Shown: positions 1 to 11,257 of the stretch, piece by piece | Position numbering within the stretch: the stretch's first letter is position 1 | Layout of the letters: every line of letters starts with the position of its first letter | Assembly: GCA_023231475.1 (NCBI GenBank) | Contig: JALJEE010000678.1 | Span: 1 to 61,672, forward strand | Length of the DNA stretch: 61,672 nt | Direction of reading: 5' to 3' | Origin: Seison nebaliae | Lineage: Eukaryota; Rotifera; Pararotatoria; Seisonacea; Seisonidae | Program-made: the position numbers and the translations under genes | The notes under the pieces: generated by a model | The model's input: only the letters and a program-made list of their open reading frames with translations | Told to the model about the DNA's origin: nothing | Databases searched by the model: none

Positions 1-836
1 TCTCTAGGATCATTTATCGGACGAATGACCTTTTCCTCTCCTATATTTGCTACTTCTTGCAAAACACGATTCAAATGCTGATCTTCCTCCATATAAATGG
101 CAAGTTGCTCAGCGAAAAATTCTTCTTTTCTATTATATTCCAGTTCTACATAATTTGGATTTTGCATTTGAAAACGAATGAGTTTTCTATTATACGCTTG
201 CCAACATTGATGTATTGGCAGATGATATTGTTCACAAACTGGACAAAGTTTGACTTGTGCAACGGAATTAACACATTCGTGATGAGCTTTGAGACCTTTT
301 CGTTTTTTAAATACCTTATGACTAATTTTCTTACCACGCGGTAGGAACAAAAGTTCCTCATATGCTACTACTTTTTTCAAAAAATCACTATATAATTGAT
401 CAGCTTCATCTTCAGAGTCATGTTCCTCTACAACATCTTGTTCTTCAGGTAATTTTTCTCCATCAAAATCAAACTCATCTTCTGATTGATATTCGGGCAA
501 ATCCGTTGGATCAAGATTAGGACCATTGCCTTTAGGGTCATGTCCCTCTACAACATCTTGTTCTTCATAATATTTGGGTGTATTTTCTTTTACCATTTTT
601 TGTAGGTGACGTGCCATTGCTACCAATGTAGGTGTGGGTATATGATTTGTAACTTCATCATCTGGAATTATCTTTCTTTTTCCTCCTTCTACCATTACTG
701 CTTCTTCTTGTGGTAAAGCATTGTCATCGTCCACTTGTCTAATTTCTTTCCTGGCCTTCTTTTCAGGGTTCATTCCGTTGGACCATCGAACCAATATTAC
801 AACACAACAAAGCAAACAAATTTGAAAATGTTTCAT
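1..836 (-). CDS. Secreted acidic protein with internal repeat, 3' end cut by window edge
   Basis: An open frame of 278 codons runs from an ATG at 836-834 on the minus strand to the window edge with no stop, so the C terminus is missing. The first 21 residues look like a signal peptide (basic start, then a Cys/Val/Leu-rich core ending in WSNG). Next comes an acidic Glu/Asp-rich stretch in which the peptide EEQDVVE occurs twice (DNA near 419-448 and 539-570). It is followed by a Lys/Arg cluster and a Cys/His region with the pattern CPVCEQYHLPIHQC, which could bind metal. The C-terminal part is Glu/Gln-rich and probably helical. I do not recognise the family. The repeat, acidity and signal peptide suggest an extracellular or ER-lumenal protein. 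No intron is needed within the visible part. Confidence 0.6.
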   Translation of the reverse strand, partial: MKHFQICLLCCVVILVRWSNGMNPEKKARKEIRQVDDDNALPQEEAVMVEGGKRKIIPDDEVTNHIPTPTLVAMARHLQKMVKENTPKYYEEQDVVEGHDPKGNGPNLDPTDLPEYQSEDEFDFDGEKLPEEQDVVEEHDSEDEADQLYSDFLKKVVAYEELLFLPRGKKISHKVFKKRKGLKAHHECVNSVAQVKLCPVCEQYHLPIHQCWQAYNRKLIRFQMQNPNYVELEYNRKEEFFAEQLAIYMEEDQHLNRVLQEVANIGEEKVIRPINDPR

Positions 837-1188
837 AGGAAGAAAAAAAAACAATTTAGAAAATAAAAAAAAATATAAAACAATATTTGGCTTTCTTATT
901 TGCTTAAGTATTCTTGCTTTTATTATGCGCGTTCCATTGCTTCATTGTTAACATAACATGTAAGAAGCACGTCTATGAAAGAAAAATTGTGTTGACATTA
1001 GAGACAAATAAATCGATTCCGACGTTCTTTACACCTCCATAGGTTGAGATCGATCTTGGCGTTCTCGATTCCAGCAATCCAAATTATAATATGGATTGTT
1101 AGATTCTTATTGAACGAGAAACAATGAATGGAAGTAAGTTGAATCGAAGAATTGCAAAGTTTCCGTTCAGGAATCATTATCGGTTATT
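837..1188. other. Intergenic, no gene seen
   Basis: AT-rich DNA between the start of the minus-strand secreted protein and the decayed Ig array. It should hold the promoter of the leftward gene. I see no distinct motif beyond A-runs at 841-880. Confidence 0.5.
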
Positions 1189-2123
1189 TTGCAGGAATCG
1201 TCCAATATCGAAATTGAGGAAGAACAATCGATCGAATTAGAATGTGAATTAAATAGAATTTCTTCATTCAAACCAAAATCGACGATGGATAATGTGGAAA
1301 TTTTTCGTGATGTCGACACGAGAGTTGAACAGAAAATTACGGAGAAAACATACACAATGAAAATAGACAAAGCTAAATTATCTGATGGTGGAAATTACAG
1401 TTTCATTTTATCAGATGGAAAATCATCAATACGATAATGTACTGTGAGCGTTAAAGAGAAACCTATAAAATTCACGAAAACTTTAACTGATATCGAATTA
1501 ACGGGAAATGAACCATTATTCGCCGATATTGAAGTGAGTGAAAAGAGAAATTGTCGTGTTGTCTTTCAAATTCAACTAACGAATAATGATCAATGGCAGC
1601 ATATACCGGTGGAAAAGAAAGGATATGATTTAGAATCGAAAGAAAAATCATTCCAATTAACCATCGATCATGTCTCACTAATGATGAATGGGAAATTGAA
1701 ATGATTCATCCAAAATACGATAAACAACGATATAACAGACGAATGTGAATCAACTGTGATTGTTCATGAATCCGCACCGATATTCGTCAAATTCTTTGAG
1801 AATTTAATTGGTAAAGAAAACTCAAATAATTAGGGAAATTAGATAAACCATTATAGGATGATGATAAAGTGGAATTTTAATTAAACGGAAATCTTATTGA
1901 ATCGAAAGAAAAATATCTAATAGAAATTAAAAATACAAATGTGAGTTTATCTGTGAGAAATATCAATTTATCAGATAATAAAGTATTTATGGTGAAGATT
2001 AATGGACAGATGGAACACGAACAATTCCGTTATGATGTGGAAGAAGATAATACAGAATTTCTGAAGAAATTGTGCGAAAAATTTGAAATAGAGTTAACAA
2101 GTGGAATTTTAATGTTCAATTAA
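1189..2123 (+). pseudogene. Decayed Ig-domain array of a titin/projectin/twitchin-type muscle protein
   Basis: Three consecutive half-recognisable I-set Ig modules read in the plus direction. Module 1 carries the typical GGNYSF strand-F motif followed by CTVSVKEKP after an in-frame TAA at 1435-1437. Module 2 (from 1441) includes the phrase LTGNEPLFADIEV and is broken by an in-frame TGA at 1702-1704, after which the same frame continues with a Cys strand (DECESTVIVHE). Beyond about 1800 the frame changes and a third module (VKINGQMEHEQF) reads in another phase up to 2123. Such arrays belong to giant sarcomere proteins. Nonsense codons plus a frameshift within conserved modules indicate a dead copy. 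Sequencing error is the main alternative. The spacing and phrase order suggest a genomic fragment of a bigger gene. Confidence 0.6.
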
Positions 2124-2461
2124 TATAAGCTATTATAAGAAATAAAATAAACCGATCCAGGTGGAATGGTTGAAAACTAAGTCGTTTGGCGCCTGTACAA
2201 ATGCGAGTGAAGTTCTGTCACATTCATCATTGCAATGGAACATGGAATATTTATACATGGCTAAATTGATAGCGAAGAAGATCGAAAAGGAAATTGATAG
2301 TTCGATTTATATTTGATGTCGTATAGTATACGAGGTATAAGATCGGAATCGTCGAACGATATTGTCAATTCATCAATCAGTCATTTGATCGTGTTGGCCA
2401 AAATCATATTTGATGGGGATAAGAAACTTAAAACAAGCTTTTTAAGCTTAAGAGAGATAAA
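2124..2461. other. Probable continuation of the decayed muscle-protein copy
   Basis: Short open patches occur (for example a VEWLK phrase near 2161, typical of Ig strand C) but stops interrupt every frame. I see no intact gene here. Confidence 0.3.
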
Positions 2462-3001
2462 ATGAATGATAAAGGTTTTATTTCAAATTTTGTAGTTCGT
2501 ATTGTGGAAACAGACTTAATTGTTCTCTATCCCTATTCTTCTTTATATTTCTTCTATAATTCTTTATATAAGAAAAGGAAATTCCTTATCTACTTCTCTC
2601 TCCTTCAGTCGCTTTCCAAGGACAAGGGTACTCCAACCACTCTTAATGAAAGAGTGTTCAAGGAATGAGGAGTCGATACAACTTGTTCAATCGAGAAGAT
2701 TGAACTTGTCTCAATCTAACTAAAATTGAATTTAATTTTGGAGGAAAATGTTCACCTGAAGAAAGAAATGAAAACTCTTGCAGAAGGTATGGTGGAACTA
2801 TCAGAAGGAATTCGTAACATCAACAATAAGATTACGGATTATGATGGTTTAATGGAAATGGCAAAAGCGCTTACGAATAAGAATATTCCAGTCGTCCACA
2901 ATAATTCGTCGAACAAAAAGTACAAATCGAACGATAAGAAGGCGTATGCCAGTTCGTTAATAGGCGGTAATAGACAAGTGGCAAAGGTTTCAGACCGCTA
3001 A
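2462..3001 (+). pseudogene. Degenerate coiled-coil coding remnant, possibly LINE ORF1-like
   Basis: One frame is interrupted by stops at 2666-2668 and about 2718, then is open over 2726-3001. The 91-codon open part starts with heptad-like leucines (LEENVHLKKEMKTLAEGM), continues into a Lys/Asn-rich linker and contains the phrase KKAYASSLI. A coiled coil followed by such a Tyr-Ala-Ser phrase resembles ORF1 proteins of non-LTR retrotransposons, but no RNA-recognition or zinc-knuckle motif is left. This identity is a guess; a decayed cellular coiled-coil gene is equally possible. Confidence 0.25.
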
Positions 3002-3781
3002 CATGGAACATAAATGCTCTATTAAAAGGCTTGCCACATCCGAGTAACATACATATTGCTCGGTTATATGCTCGATCGAGGGAAAGTAATCATTTCCGTG
3101 TGTTCGATAAGGAGATGGCGAGACCATAGAAGTCACAACAAAACGTTACAAACAAACGAACCTTCAAAATAATAGAGAAGAATTTACAACGATGATGAAA
3201 AGAATAAAACATTCTAAGAAATTTGCATCGTATCTTATCGGTCAAAGCAGACGATTTCTTCTTGTTGTCTATCCGACATCCCAGAAATTCAATTTCTTTC
3301 GTAACCAATTTTTTCAATTCACTTCTGGCAGGAAAATAGAAGATGTTGGTGAAAATTTTCACAAATTAATTTAAATATTAAAAATGAGAAAAGTTGAAGA
3401 AATTTTTTTCTTAAATTTTATTGGTTTTCCCGTAGTCTATGGTCTTCCTTCATATTTTTCTTTACATAATATAATATCCAAAAATTTATTTGATTCTGAT
3501 TCACGATTATATACTGATTTAACAAAACGAGCGAAAATGATCAATTGCTACCAGAAAAATGAGAAAATGTGTTTTTCCTATATTTTTATTTTTTTTATAA
3601 AATTGAATCAATTTTGAAAGATACTTTAAAATAATCGAAATTTTACTCCAATAATTTCGCTTAATTTAATTTTCTTCACATATTTAATATTAGAAAAACA
3701 CATCCGTGAATGAGTTGGAGATATTTCGATTAGATTGTAAAAAGATTTTATTTAAATTAAAAAGATTGGCATAACATTCAA
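3002..3781. other. No convincing gene; scattered open patches
   Basis: The stretch holds overlapping short open frames on both strands between 3090 and 3617. The best is a 77-codon plus-strand frame starting with an ATG at 3384 (MRKVEEIFFLNF...). None carries a motif I recognise and none splices obviously onto the malonyl-CoA decarboxylase frame at 3782. Part may be remnant of the degenerate coding material upstream. Confidence 0.35.
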
Positions 3782-4831
3782 ATGAAAAAATTAAGTGTTC
3801 TGTTTAAAAACCTTATAAAATGTTCGAAGGACAATCGTTGGGTTGAATTAAATGGTGTGGCAGGAAATTTTTTTAAATTTTACGATAATAAATCAGAATG
3901 GGAACAACATAAAGTTAACGTGTTGAGGACGTTCATATGTGATTTTGATGGAAAAGAGAGAAATATAATCCTAAAGTCTTTACTTCGCCATCGGAATGGT
4001 ATTGAAATTGTGATGGAAATGAATTGTTTATTGAAAAGAATTAGTGTTAATAATCGAAATGATTTGAGAAAAGAATTCATTTCTCATTTAGGAATGATAT
4101 TTTCTTATGGTTTATTGAAAGTGGAATGTATTAATTGGAATAATGTTAATTGTGGTTTTGTGGAAGAAATGGGAAAAAATGAACAAGTAATTCCCATTAC
4201 TAATTGGCAATCGATGAAAATGAGAATTAGTGATAATAATTTCCGTTGTTATGTTGCATATCATCCATCATTTCCTTTGATGCCATTGATGAGTTTGTAT
4301 ATTCGATTGAGTGAACGATGTCCAAAATGTATCAACGAATTATTCGACACCGAAAAATTGAAGAAAGGAAATTGTGGAATATTTTATTCGATTTCTTTAT
4401 TACAACCATCATTATCATCATTAAATCTCGGTAATTGGATGATACGACAAGTTGTGAATGAATTAAAAGAAAATGAAATTGAAATAAATAAATTTTTCAC
4501 TTTATCACCAATCCGCAATTTTTCACGTTGGCTTAACCATCAGAACGGAATTGAATTGTCAAATGAAATTAATTCATCAAATTATCACAATTATCAGAAA
4601 GAATTAACATCACTGATGTTTAATTATTTGAAAAATGAAAAAGGAAATTTCCGAGATCCAGTTGCCAAATTCCATCAATTGAACGGAGCAAAATTAACGG
4701 AAATTCATTGGGAAGCTGATTCATCGATATTGGCATTGGAGAATTCTTTTGGAATGATGGCGACTTATGAATATGTTTTAGATGAATTAGATGATAATTC
4801 TTTAGAATATCGGAAAAATGAAAGAAACTGA
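3782..4831 (+). CDS. MLYCD: Malonyl-CoA decarboxylase
   Basis: 349 codons in one exon. The enzyme converts malonyl-CoA to acetyl-CoA and CO2, relieving inhibition of carnitine palmitoyltransferase and clearing malonyl-CoA in mitochondria, peroxisomes and cytosol. The GNAT-fold core is clear: FYSISLLQPSLSSLNLGNW (about 201-219), TLSPIRNFSRWL (240-251) and DPVAKFHQLNGA (292-303). From the family, the catalytic Ser and His should be Ser242 (in LSP) and His298 (in FHQLNGA); both are present. The helical N-terminal domain is shortened. There is no arginine-rich mitochondrial presequence and the C terminus (KNERN) lacks the SKL-type peroxisomal signal of vertebrate enzymes, which have about 490 residues. 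A second shortened segment lies between the LSP motif and the catalytic His. A missing upstream exon cannot be excluded. Confidence 0.85.
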   Translation: MKKLSVLFKNLIKCSKDNRWVELNGVAGNFFKFYDNKSEWEQHKVNVLRTFICDFDGKERNIILKSLLRHRNGIEIVMEMNCLLKRISVNNRNDLRKEFISHLGMIFSYGLLKVECINWNNVNCGFVEEMGKNEQVIPITNWQSMKMRISDNNFRCYVAYHPSFPLMPLMSLYIRLSERCPKCINELFDTEKLKKGNCGIFYSISLLQPSLSSLNLGNWMIRQVVNELKENEIEINKFFTLSPIRNFSRWLNHQNGIELSNEINSSNYHNYQKELTSLMFNYLKNEKGNFRDPVAKFHQLNGAKLTEIHWEADSSILALENSFGMMATYEYVLDELDDNSLEYRKNERN

Positions 4832-4999
4832 AGAATTTTTAAAGGAAATTTCTCCGCCTTAATTTCGATGCAAATTGAAATTTTTATTCGAATAATTTTT
4901 TCATTTTCTGTTGAACAATCATGAAATTTTTTCCTATTAGAATATTTATTGTTTGAATAATTTTATTGAAATGTTTCTGATGAACGACGAATAATTTTG

Positions 5000-6457
5000 A
5001 TGAGATTGATGACGACAACTGATGATATGGATGAGAAATCGGTGAAATCGAAACAATATGAAGAGGAAACGGAACAAAAGCGAACGACATTGACATTGGA
5101 CGATTATGAATGGAATGAAGAGACAAAATCATATATTCCGAAAATGGACGATAATTTCTTGACAAATTATCTTTTGAATTATGGGGGGAATGAGAAAGAA
5201 GAAGATTCGAAAGTTCGATACGATAAAGAGATCGGTCATTATGTTTATGAGGATGAAGAGACGAAACAATTATTTTATTTCGATGAGAAGAAGAACGATT
5301 GGCTTCCTCATGGTGACAAGACGAAATTGTACGAGAAATATCGATATGTCGATGAGAAAACGGGAAAATATTTCGTTTTTGATATCGAGAAAAAGGAATG
5401 GGTCGATTTATCAACAACAACGGAATATCTCGATCCAGTGACAAGTTAATTTTTTAAATTTTAATATAATAAATAAATATAATTTATTTAAATTATTAAT
5501 TAATTATTTTTTAATTTAATTAATTTAAAATTAGAACAACGTTATGAATTGAATGTGTTTGAGAATAAGTGGGAGGAAGTGAATGAAGATGAATATCAAA
5601 AGAAATTGAGAATGAAAAGGAATTATCAGATGAAAGAAGAGAAGAAGAATGAGAAGAAACGTCAAGCGGAAGAAAAGAATCAATGGATCGAACAGAATGA
5701 AGAAAATATCCGTCATGTTTACGTAAAAGGATTAACGAAAGAAATTGACGAAGAAGAATTCATTAAATTAATGGAGAAATATGGTATCATCGATGTTGAT
5801 ATAGAAACGAATAAGAAGAAAGTGAAATTATACAAAGAAAAAGGATCGAACGAATTGAAAGGTGACGCACTTTGTTGCTATGTCAGGAAGGAAAGTGTCC
5901 AGTTATGTATCGATATGTTGAATGACGTTGATTATAACGGGAAAGGAAATAATCTGATAGTGGAAGTGGCGAAATTTGAAATGAAAGGCGAGAAATATGA
6001 AGCACCGAAGAAATCGAAGAAAAGGAAACAAATGATAAAGAAGAAGATGGAGAAGAATGAGAAATTGTTGGATTGGATCGATCGACCAGAAATCAAACGA
6101 CAAAAACAAGAACGTGTCGTTGTTATGGAAAACGCGTTTGATAAAATTTTAATTATGAAGAAATTAGTGAAAGAAGAAGAGAAATTGAAGAGTTTGTTGT
6201 TGAAGGAAGCACGAGATGTTGGGGAATGTCAACGAGTCGAATTTCATTTGAAGGATGAGAAATCGATTGGACTAATTTATTTTAAGACGATCGATATGGC
6301 TGATATGTTTGTGAGTTTATATGATAAAAAGATATGGAAAGGACGATCGATTAATTGTCATAATCTTGATATCACAAAAGAATCTTATAAAGACACCAAA
6401 TGTGATGATGATGATGATAAACGATTGGATGATTTCCTTGAATCAATCGAAGAAGAA

Positions 6458-6490
<33 letters not shown>

Positions 6491-6514
6491 GATGATATTA
6501 TTGATGAGAAATAA
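5000..6514 (+). CDS. HTATSF1: Tat-SF1/CUS2-type U2 snRNP-associated splicing factor
   Basis: Two exons, 5000-5444 and 5535-6514, joined across a 90-bp AT-rich intron (donor GTTAAT, acceptor AATTAG), give 474 residues. The N-terminal exon has repeated aromatic/acidic motifs (YDKEIGHYVYEDEETKQLFYF and similar), the OCRE-like region of Tat-SF1 proteins. Exon 2 is Lys/Glu-rich, then has an RRM beginning at about residue 209 (HVYVKGLTKEID), a basic linker, and a second, UHM-like RRM (about 345-430). The C terminus is a pure acidic Asp tract encoded by GAT repeats. Yeast CUS2 and human Tat-SF1 act with SF3B1 during U2 snRNP assembly. The ATG at 5000 was chosen because the codon just upstream in frame is TTG. 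Expected size and domain order match. Confidence 0.8.
6421..6508 (+). repeat. GAT trinucleotide repeats encoding the C-terminal Asp tract
   Basis: Runs of GAT (with a few GAA) inside the Tat-SF1 coding region make the acidic tail. Length polymorphism is to be expected at such a tract. Confidence 0.8.
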
Positions 6515-8440
6515 TTTTGAAAAATTTAAATAAATTTTATTTATATGCAAATTATTAATTCCATGTTGATTACCATGTCAGTCGGTGTAGTGAGGAATTG
6601 TTATAATTCACCAAATTAGACGGAAGAAAGGAAGGACAAAAATTAAATTAGATTTTTTCTTGTTTACATTGCGCGACAATGAGAAGGATAAGATGATGTT
6701 GAAAGATTTACGATAAATACTTGTTAAAATTTAATTAAAAAATTAATTGTTAAGAGAGAAGTGTCTTTGAGAGAGACATTACTAACGGTTGTTGATTATG
6801 AGAAGGAATTTATTCGTTCTCCATTTTGAGAGTTTTTTCTTGAGTAGAAGAGAAATTTTCTCCATTCATAACTATCTCATTAGCCGAATAAGTTAGATGT
6901 TAAGGGAGTAAATATATTATCTACAATAATCTTATCTATATATATCGTAAGTGATTACGTTACGGGATCTTTAACTCACTTACCTCATTCACTAGAGAGT
7001 GGGCGATAGAAGAAAGTGAAGGAAATTGTTGAAGGAATATGTGAAAGAATGGTCTACTCTCAATGTTGAACGTGTGAAAGTGTGAAGGTGATATTTGACG
7101 ATACCATCACCACAAAACATCAGAGAACAATAATAATTGTTATTGGTTTGGGTGTTGGGAGAAGGAAAGACGAAACACTTATTTAATCTTTCTGATGAAG
7201 ACAAACTGCTTTCTCAAAATGAATACAAATCGGAAGAAGAAGAAAGTTCGATTTTTAACAGTTAATAACTTTCTTCAATTATCTGATGTCGATTGACACC
7301 TGGTCATTCATTCCATTCCTGTTTAGACGATAAATGACGTCGACTTCTTATATTACCATCGGAATGAACATATGAACGACAAGAAGAATTATTTGAGTTT
7401 TCTAACAAACGACGACGACCACGATGATGATGATAATACGAAACTTTCGGACAATTACGTCTGCGGCAGTGATGAGGATTTAAATGAAAAGGAAAGAAGA
7501 CGCATTGTTGAAAATGGGAAATTTGAAATGAAATATTTGACACCATCGTTAACATTTCCGATGGCATACTTTAATTTATGTTAGTTGATATATACATATA
7601 TAAATTTGAACGGATTCAGGTCCGATAAGAGAAATCAAATTATCTTTTTTTTCTATTTGATGTTCCAACTGAAATGATGATTCACTTAGTTGTTGTAATG
7701 TGAGATAGATGATGTTTGTTTTTTGTTTGATGAATATGTTAATCATCAGAAAGAGTTTTAATGTTAATTGTATCATTCTTCTTGTTTTGTTGGAACAGTT
7801 TGATTCTTGTTGATTTTGTGAACAATTATCATAATCGTTAACATAATTCATACTTTCGTTGTGCTACGGAGAAGGAAAGAAGGAAGGAAGCAGGGAAGGG
7901 AATTCGTTTGAGTGAAACTAATTCAAATTAATTAGCCGCTTTTCGGTGTTCAATTCATCGTCGTGTATGCAGGGACATGGAGCAGTAGTCGTTGCTAAAA
8001 GTTTTTCTTTCATTCCTACTGTTTGCCTTCATGTATCTTTCCCTCGAAAGAATTATCATAATTATTTGAGGATAATTATTTTAATTCTCAATTTATTTTC
8101 CTGTTAATGAAATAACTTCCACAATGTTAAGTCATTCCTTTATTTTCCTTAATTCATCTTAATATAGTGCAACCTGACTTATTTTTTCTTTACTGTTAGA
8201 TATGAACTTTTACATAATTAAAGTCGATAAGGATTCCAATGGAGTGGAATGACGAGTAATTGAATGGAAATCTCAATTTATTTCCAATTAACTAGATGTT
8301 TCCATTAGTTCGGTGATGACTGAGAAAGAATCATGTTGATCTTTTTAAATCATCCAAATCTACCAGTTATTCACCAGAGCTTTTGTCTCCGTCTCCCCTC
8401 GAATGACGGAATGTTGATGATGTTTAATTTTGAGTGCTTC
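6515..8440. other. Gene-poor stretch with weak small-ORF candidates
   Basis: I see no intact gene. Two overlapping candidates lie at 7304-7851. On the minus strand a 91-codon frame from an ATG at 7851, with a hydrophobic segment, is followed by an 87-codon His/Arg-rich frame (7567-7304). On the plus strand a 70-codon acidic frame starts at 7372. The minus frames could be imagined as a small secreted precursor, but no splice joins them in phase. The downstream GAC/GAT-rich part may simply be low-complexity DNA. Confidence 0.35.
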
Positions 8441-8500
8441 TGATTCCATCTTCTGATTCCATCTTTTGATTCCATCTGGTGATTCTATCTTGTGATTCTC
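8441..8500. repeat. Short imperfect tandem repeat, about 14-bp unit
   Basis: About four to five imperfect copies of a unit close to TGATTCCATCTTC run head to tail. Confidence 0.7.
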
Positions 8501-8908
8501 TTCCACATCCAGTTGGTCGGCCTTCACTCTGATAAGTTCGGAAAATTATTACTATGTTTCTCTGATTATATCTCCTGTGAATCATAAAGATGTTCGGACG
8601 ATGTCTTCATTCTTTATTCTTCCCCAAACCGTTCCTCCATCATGCCCGAAATCTCATCATTCCATTCTCTCTTGTGCACACGGACTCGAATGTAACTTGA
8701 GAAAATATATGGAAGTTACTACGAGGAGAGTTCTATTAATTATTATAAGACATTGCACAAATAGATGAGAAAGAAGATGAGAACGAAATAAGAATATTTT
8801 TTGATCATTCTCACTTACTCCCATATTATTATACTTCGTTTTGTCGTTGTGTCTTTTTATTTCCGTAATTCAATTTTATCCTTAGCTAAACAATGCATAT
8901 TTCGACGA

Positions 8909-8960
8909 AGCTTCTTCTTCTTCTTCTTCTTCTTCTCCTTCTTCTTCTTCTCCTTCTTTT
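8909..8960. repeat. TTC/CTT microsatellite
   Basis: A pyrimidine tract of CTT repeats with a few CTC interruptions; the complementary strand is GAA/AAG-rich. Confidence 0.85.
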
Positions 8961-11257
8961 TATTTCATTTCCATTATTATTATTGTTGTTGTTGTTATTA
9001 TCATCATTACAATGATGATTGTCATTGTCGAATAAAAAGGAATAAAATAATAATTAGTCATTCCTGATGATATTATTCCTTCTCATTTATTCTCCAATGC
9101 ACTTCACCATTGATTACTGGAATTTTGTTGCGAAATAATTCCATTTTCTTAAACTTCCATTTTTCTCCTCACAATAGTCTCGTCATTTCAATTTAATCTT
9201 TTACTCCTATAATCACATGAAAAATCTATCTCCCCATTCTCCGATCTTCCAATCAGTAACATAAATTATATAATAGAATGTTGAACCTTCAATATTTTAT
9301 GTTCTATCCTTATGAACCTTCTCCTCATCCGAATCTGAATTGGTGGAGGATTGGATAAGATTCAACACATGTAAATAAAGTGATTTTTTCAAATAAATGT
9401 TTCCTATTTGTTCATCTCCTTTGATTTTACCATTTATCTTCCCTTCGACCTTGTCAATTAATTGGTGGAAAGATCAGATGATTACGTTTCTTCTTCTCCC
9501 TTACCAAAACTGAACTACTGCTCTTCCATCACTTGAAAATCAGAGATGTTCCATTCAGGTTAAGACGCCTGTTACTTCCATTCATTCAACTGTAGCAAGA
9601 TGCATTTATTTTCTATGACTATTCCATCTTTATTTTGATCTGCAGCAAAACAGTCAATAAGTTGCGGCAGTCGCTTCGTCAATCTGTTGAGGAATACCAT
9701 AATTTCCTTCATTTTTCACTCCAACTTCTTATCTTTTATGAGGGAAGATTAATACGAAATTTTCATATAACCAAATTCAACTCATTCCATACATGTAATT
9801 CCGTTCATTGTTTTCGTGGCTTCATCCCATTCACACTCCCATAACAGATAAAGTGTGGATAGTATGCAAACGAATTGTTTCGTAATAAATGAAATGTTCT
9901 TTCGTAAATATTGGTCTTTAATGATTTTAATTGGTAATGAGTTTTCTTTTAATAAATTTCGCCTTCTGGGACTTATCGATGAGAAAGAAAAAAGAAATAC
10001 ACCAAACCTTTATCATCTTATCGAATCGAATGAATGATTAAGGGAAATTTGAAAAGAATTACTTTTCTTTTTTTTCGAAAAAATACAACGAGGTATTTGG
10101 ATCATACGTAATATTGGACGAAAGTTCTGCTTCTATCTCAACCATAATACCTTTATTATTTTCCGTGTAATTCTTCTTCTCACCATTCTTTCCTTCTGGT
10201 AATTATAGGCGGATATATTAATTTACATTGGGATAAATTGCTATTCTTATTCTATTATAAATTTGTTTATTCGCCTTCCCAATTCGAACAATGGCAATAT
10301 CTATATCTATTACGTCGACTTGGATAATTGCGTTGAAGAGTGTTCATATGTATATAATTTCCATGCATTCCATTAAGAAGGTTGTCTACTGTTTCTTCTT
10401 TTGAAGAAAAGAAAGTAAATTTTCTACCTTTTAATCTGACTTTCTCCATCGGTTCTCTTCCTATTTTAATTAGTCATATTAAACTCACTTTTTCTTAAAT
10501 GTTATTCTAAGGCGAAATATTTCTTAATAAATTTATCAGTCAATTCTCTGACATGTTCACTAAGCTTAGTTTAATGTAATTCTCAATATCAGATGATCGT
10601 TAATTTGCGATATGTTCCGAAATTTTCCCACCATTCAACTTACGTAATAAAACTATTTTCTGGAAATCGCTCCATCTGTTAAGTTATTGAAGAGTTGTTG
10701 TTAATATGGTAAATTATCGGTTGTAGCATTAGCTATCATCTGTTGTATCGAGAGGAAGAAGAAGAAATTAATTGTATTCAATTTATATCGTCTATTTCTT
10801 AATGATGTAATCATGATAATGGTTCTGTCCTCTCTCACCTTTTTCTTCGAAGTTTCAATTTTGTGGAATTAATGGAAATTTTGCATTATCCTTCCTCTTC
10901 TCTATTTCCGTATGATGGAATGAAAAATTAAAAGAATATTCATAATCATTTTTCTTTTCATAGAAATCAATTAAGATTTCTTCAGTTCCCCTTCCAAAAA
11001 TCCTTCCCAACAATTTCTTTTTCTTTTCTGAAAAAGAATAAACTCCTTTCAACAAGACACTTTCCCCACACCCCCCACCGTAAGGAGATATTTTTATGAA
11101 CGCTTCCTACACTCCAATTTGATGCATGAGTACCAAAACAATAAGAAAATATTCAAAAAAAAATTTTTCCACGAAAATAAAAAGGAGTTGAGAAATATGG
11201 AAATAATCGATAATTTCAATTGATTAAAATCAATTCAATAATTATTAAACAATTAAC
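8961..11257. other. Intergenic; upstream region of the SH3-adaptor locus
   Basis: No coding frame with credible composition. Frames of 60-90 codons (for example 9635-9844 plus, 10267-10449 minus) show no motif. The last few hundred bases before 11258 are A/T-rich with homopolymer runs and probably hold the promoter and 5' UTR of the adaptor gene. Confidence 0.45.

Noticed and set aside
5181..5441. Plus-strand Met/Arg-rich frame inside Tat-SF1 exon 1
   Set aside because: It is an out-of-phase shadow of the acidic coding repeats.
7304..7851. Two minus-strand frames that could form a secreted peptide precursor
   Set aside because: The only possible intron between them is 27 bp and does not keep the phase; no signal cleavage or amidation pattern is convincing, and a plus-strand frame overlaps.
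8801..9067. 88-codon frame with Phe/Tyr/Cys runs
   Set aside because: It is the translation of TTC/TTA microsatellite DNA and has no protein-like composition.
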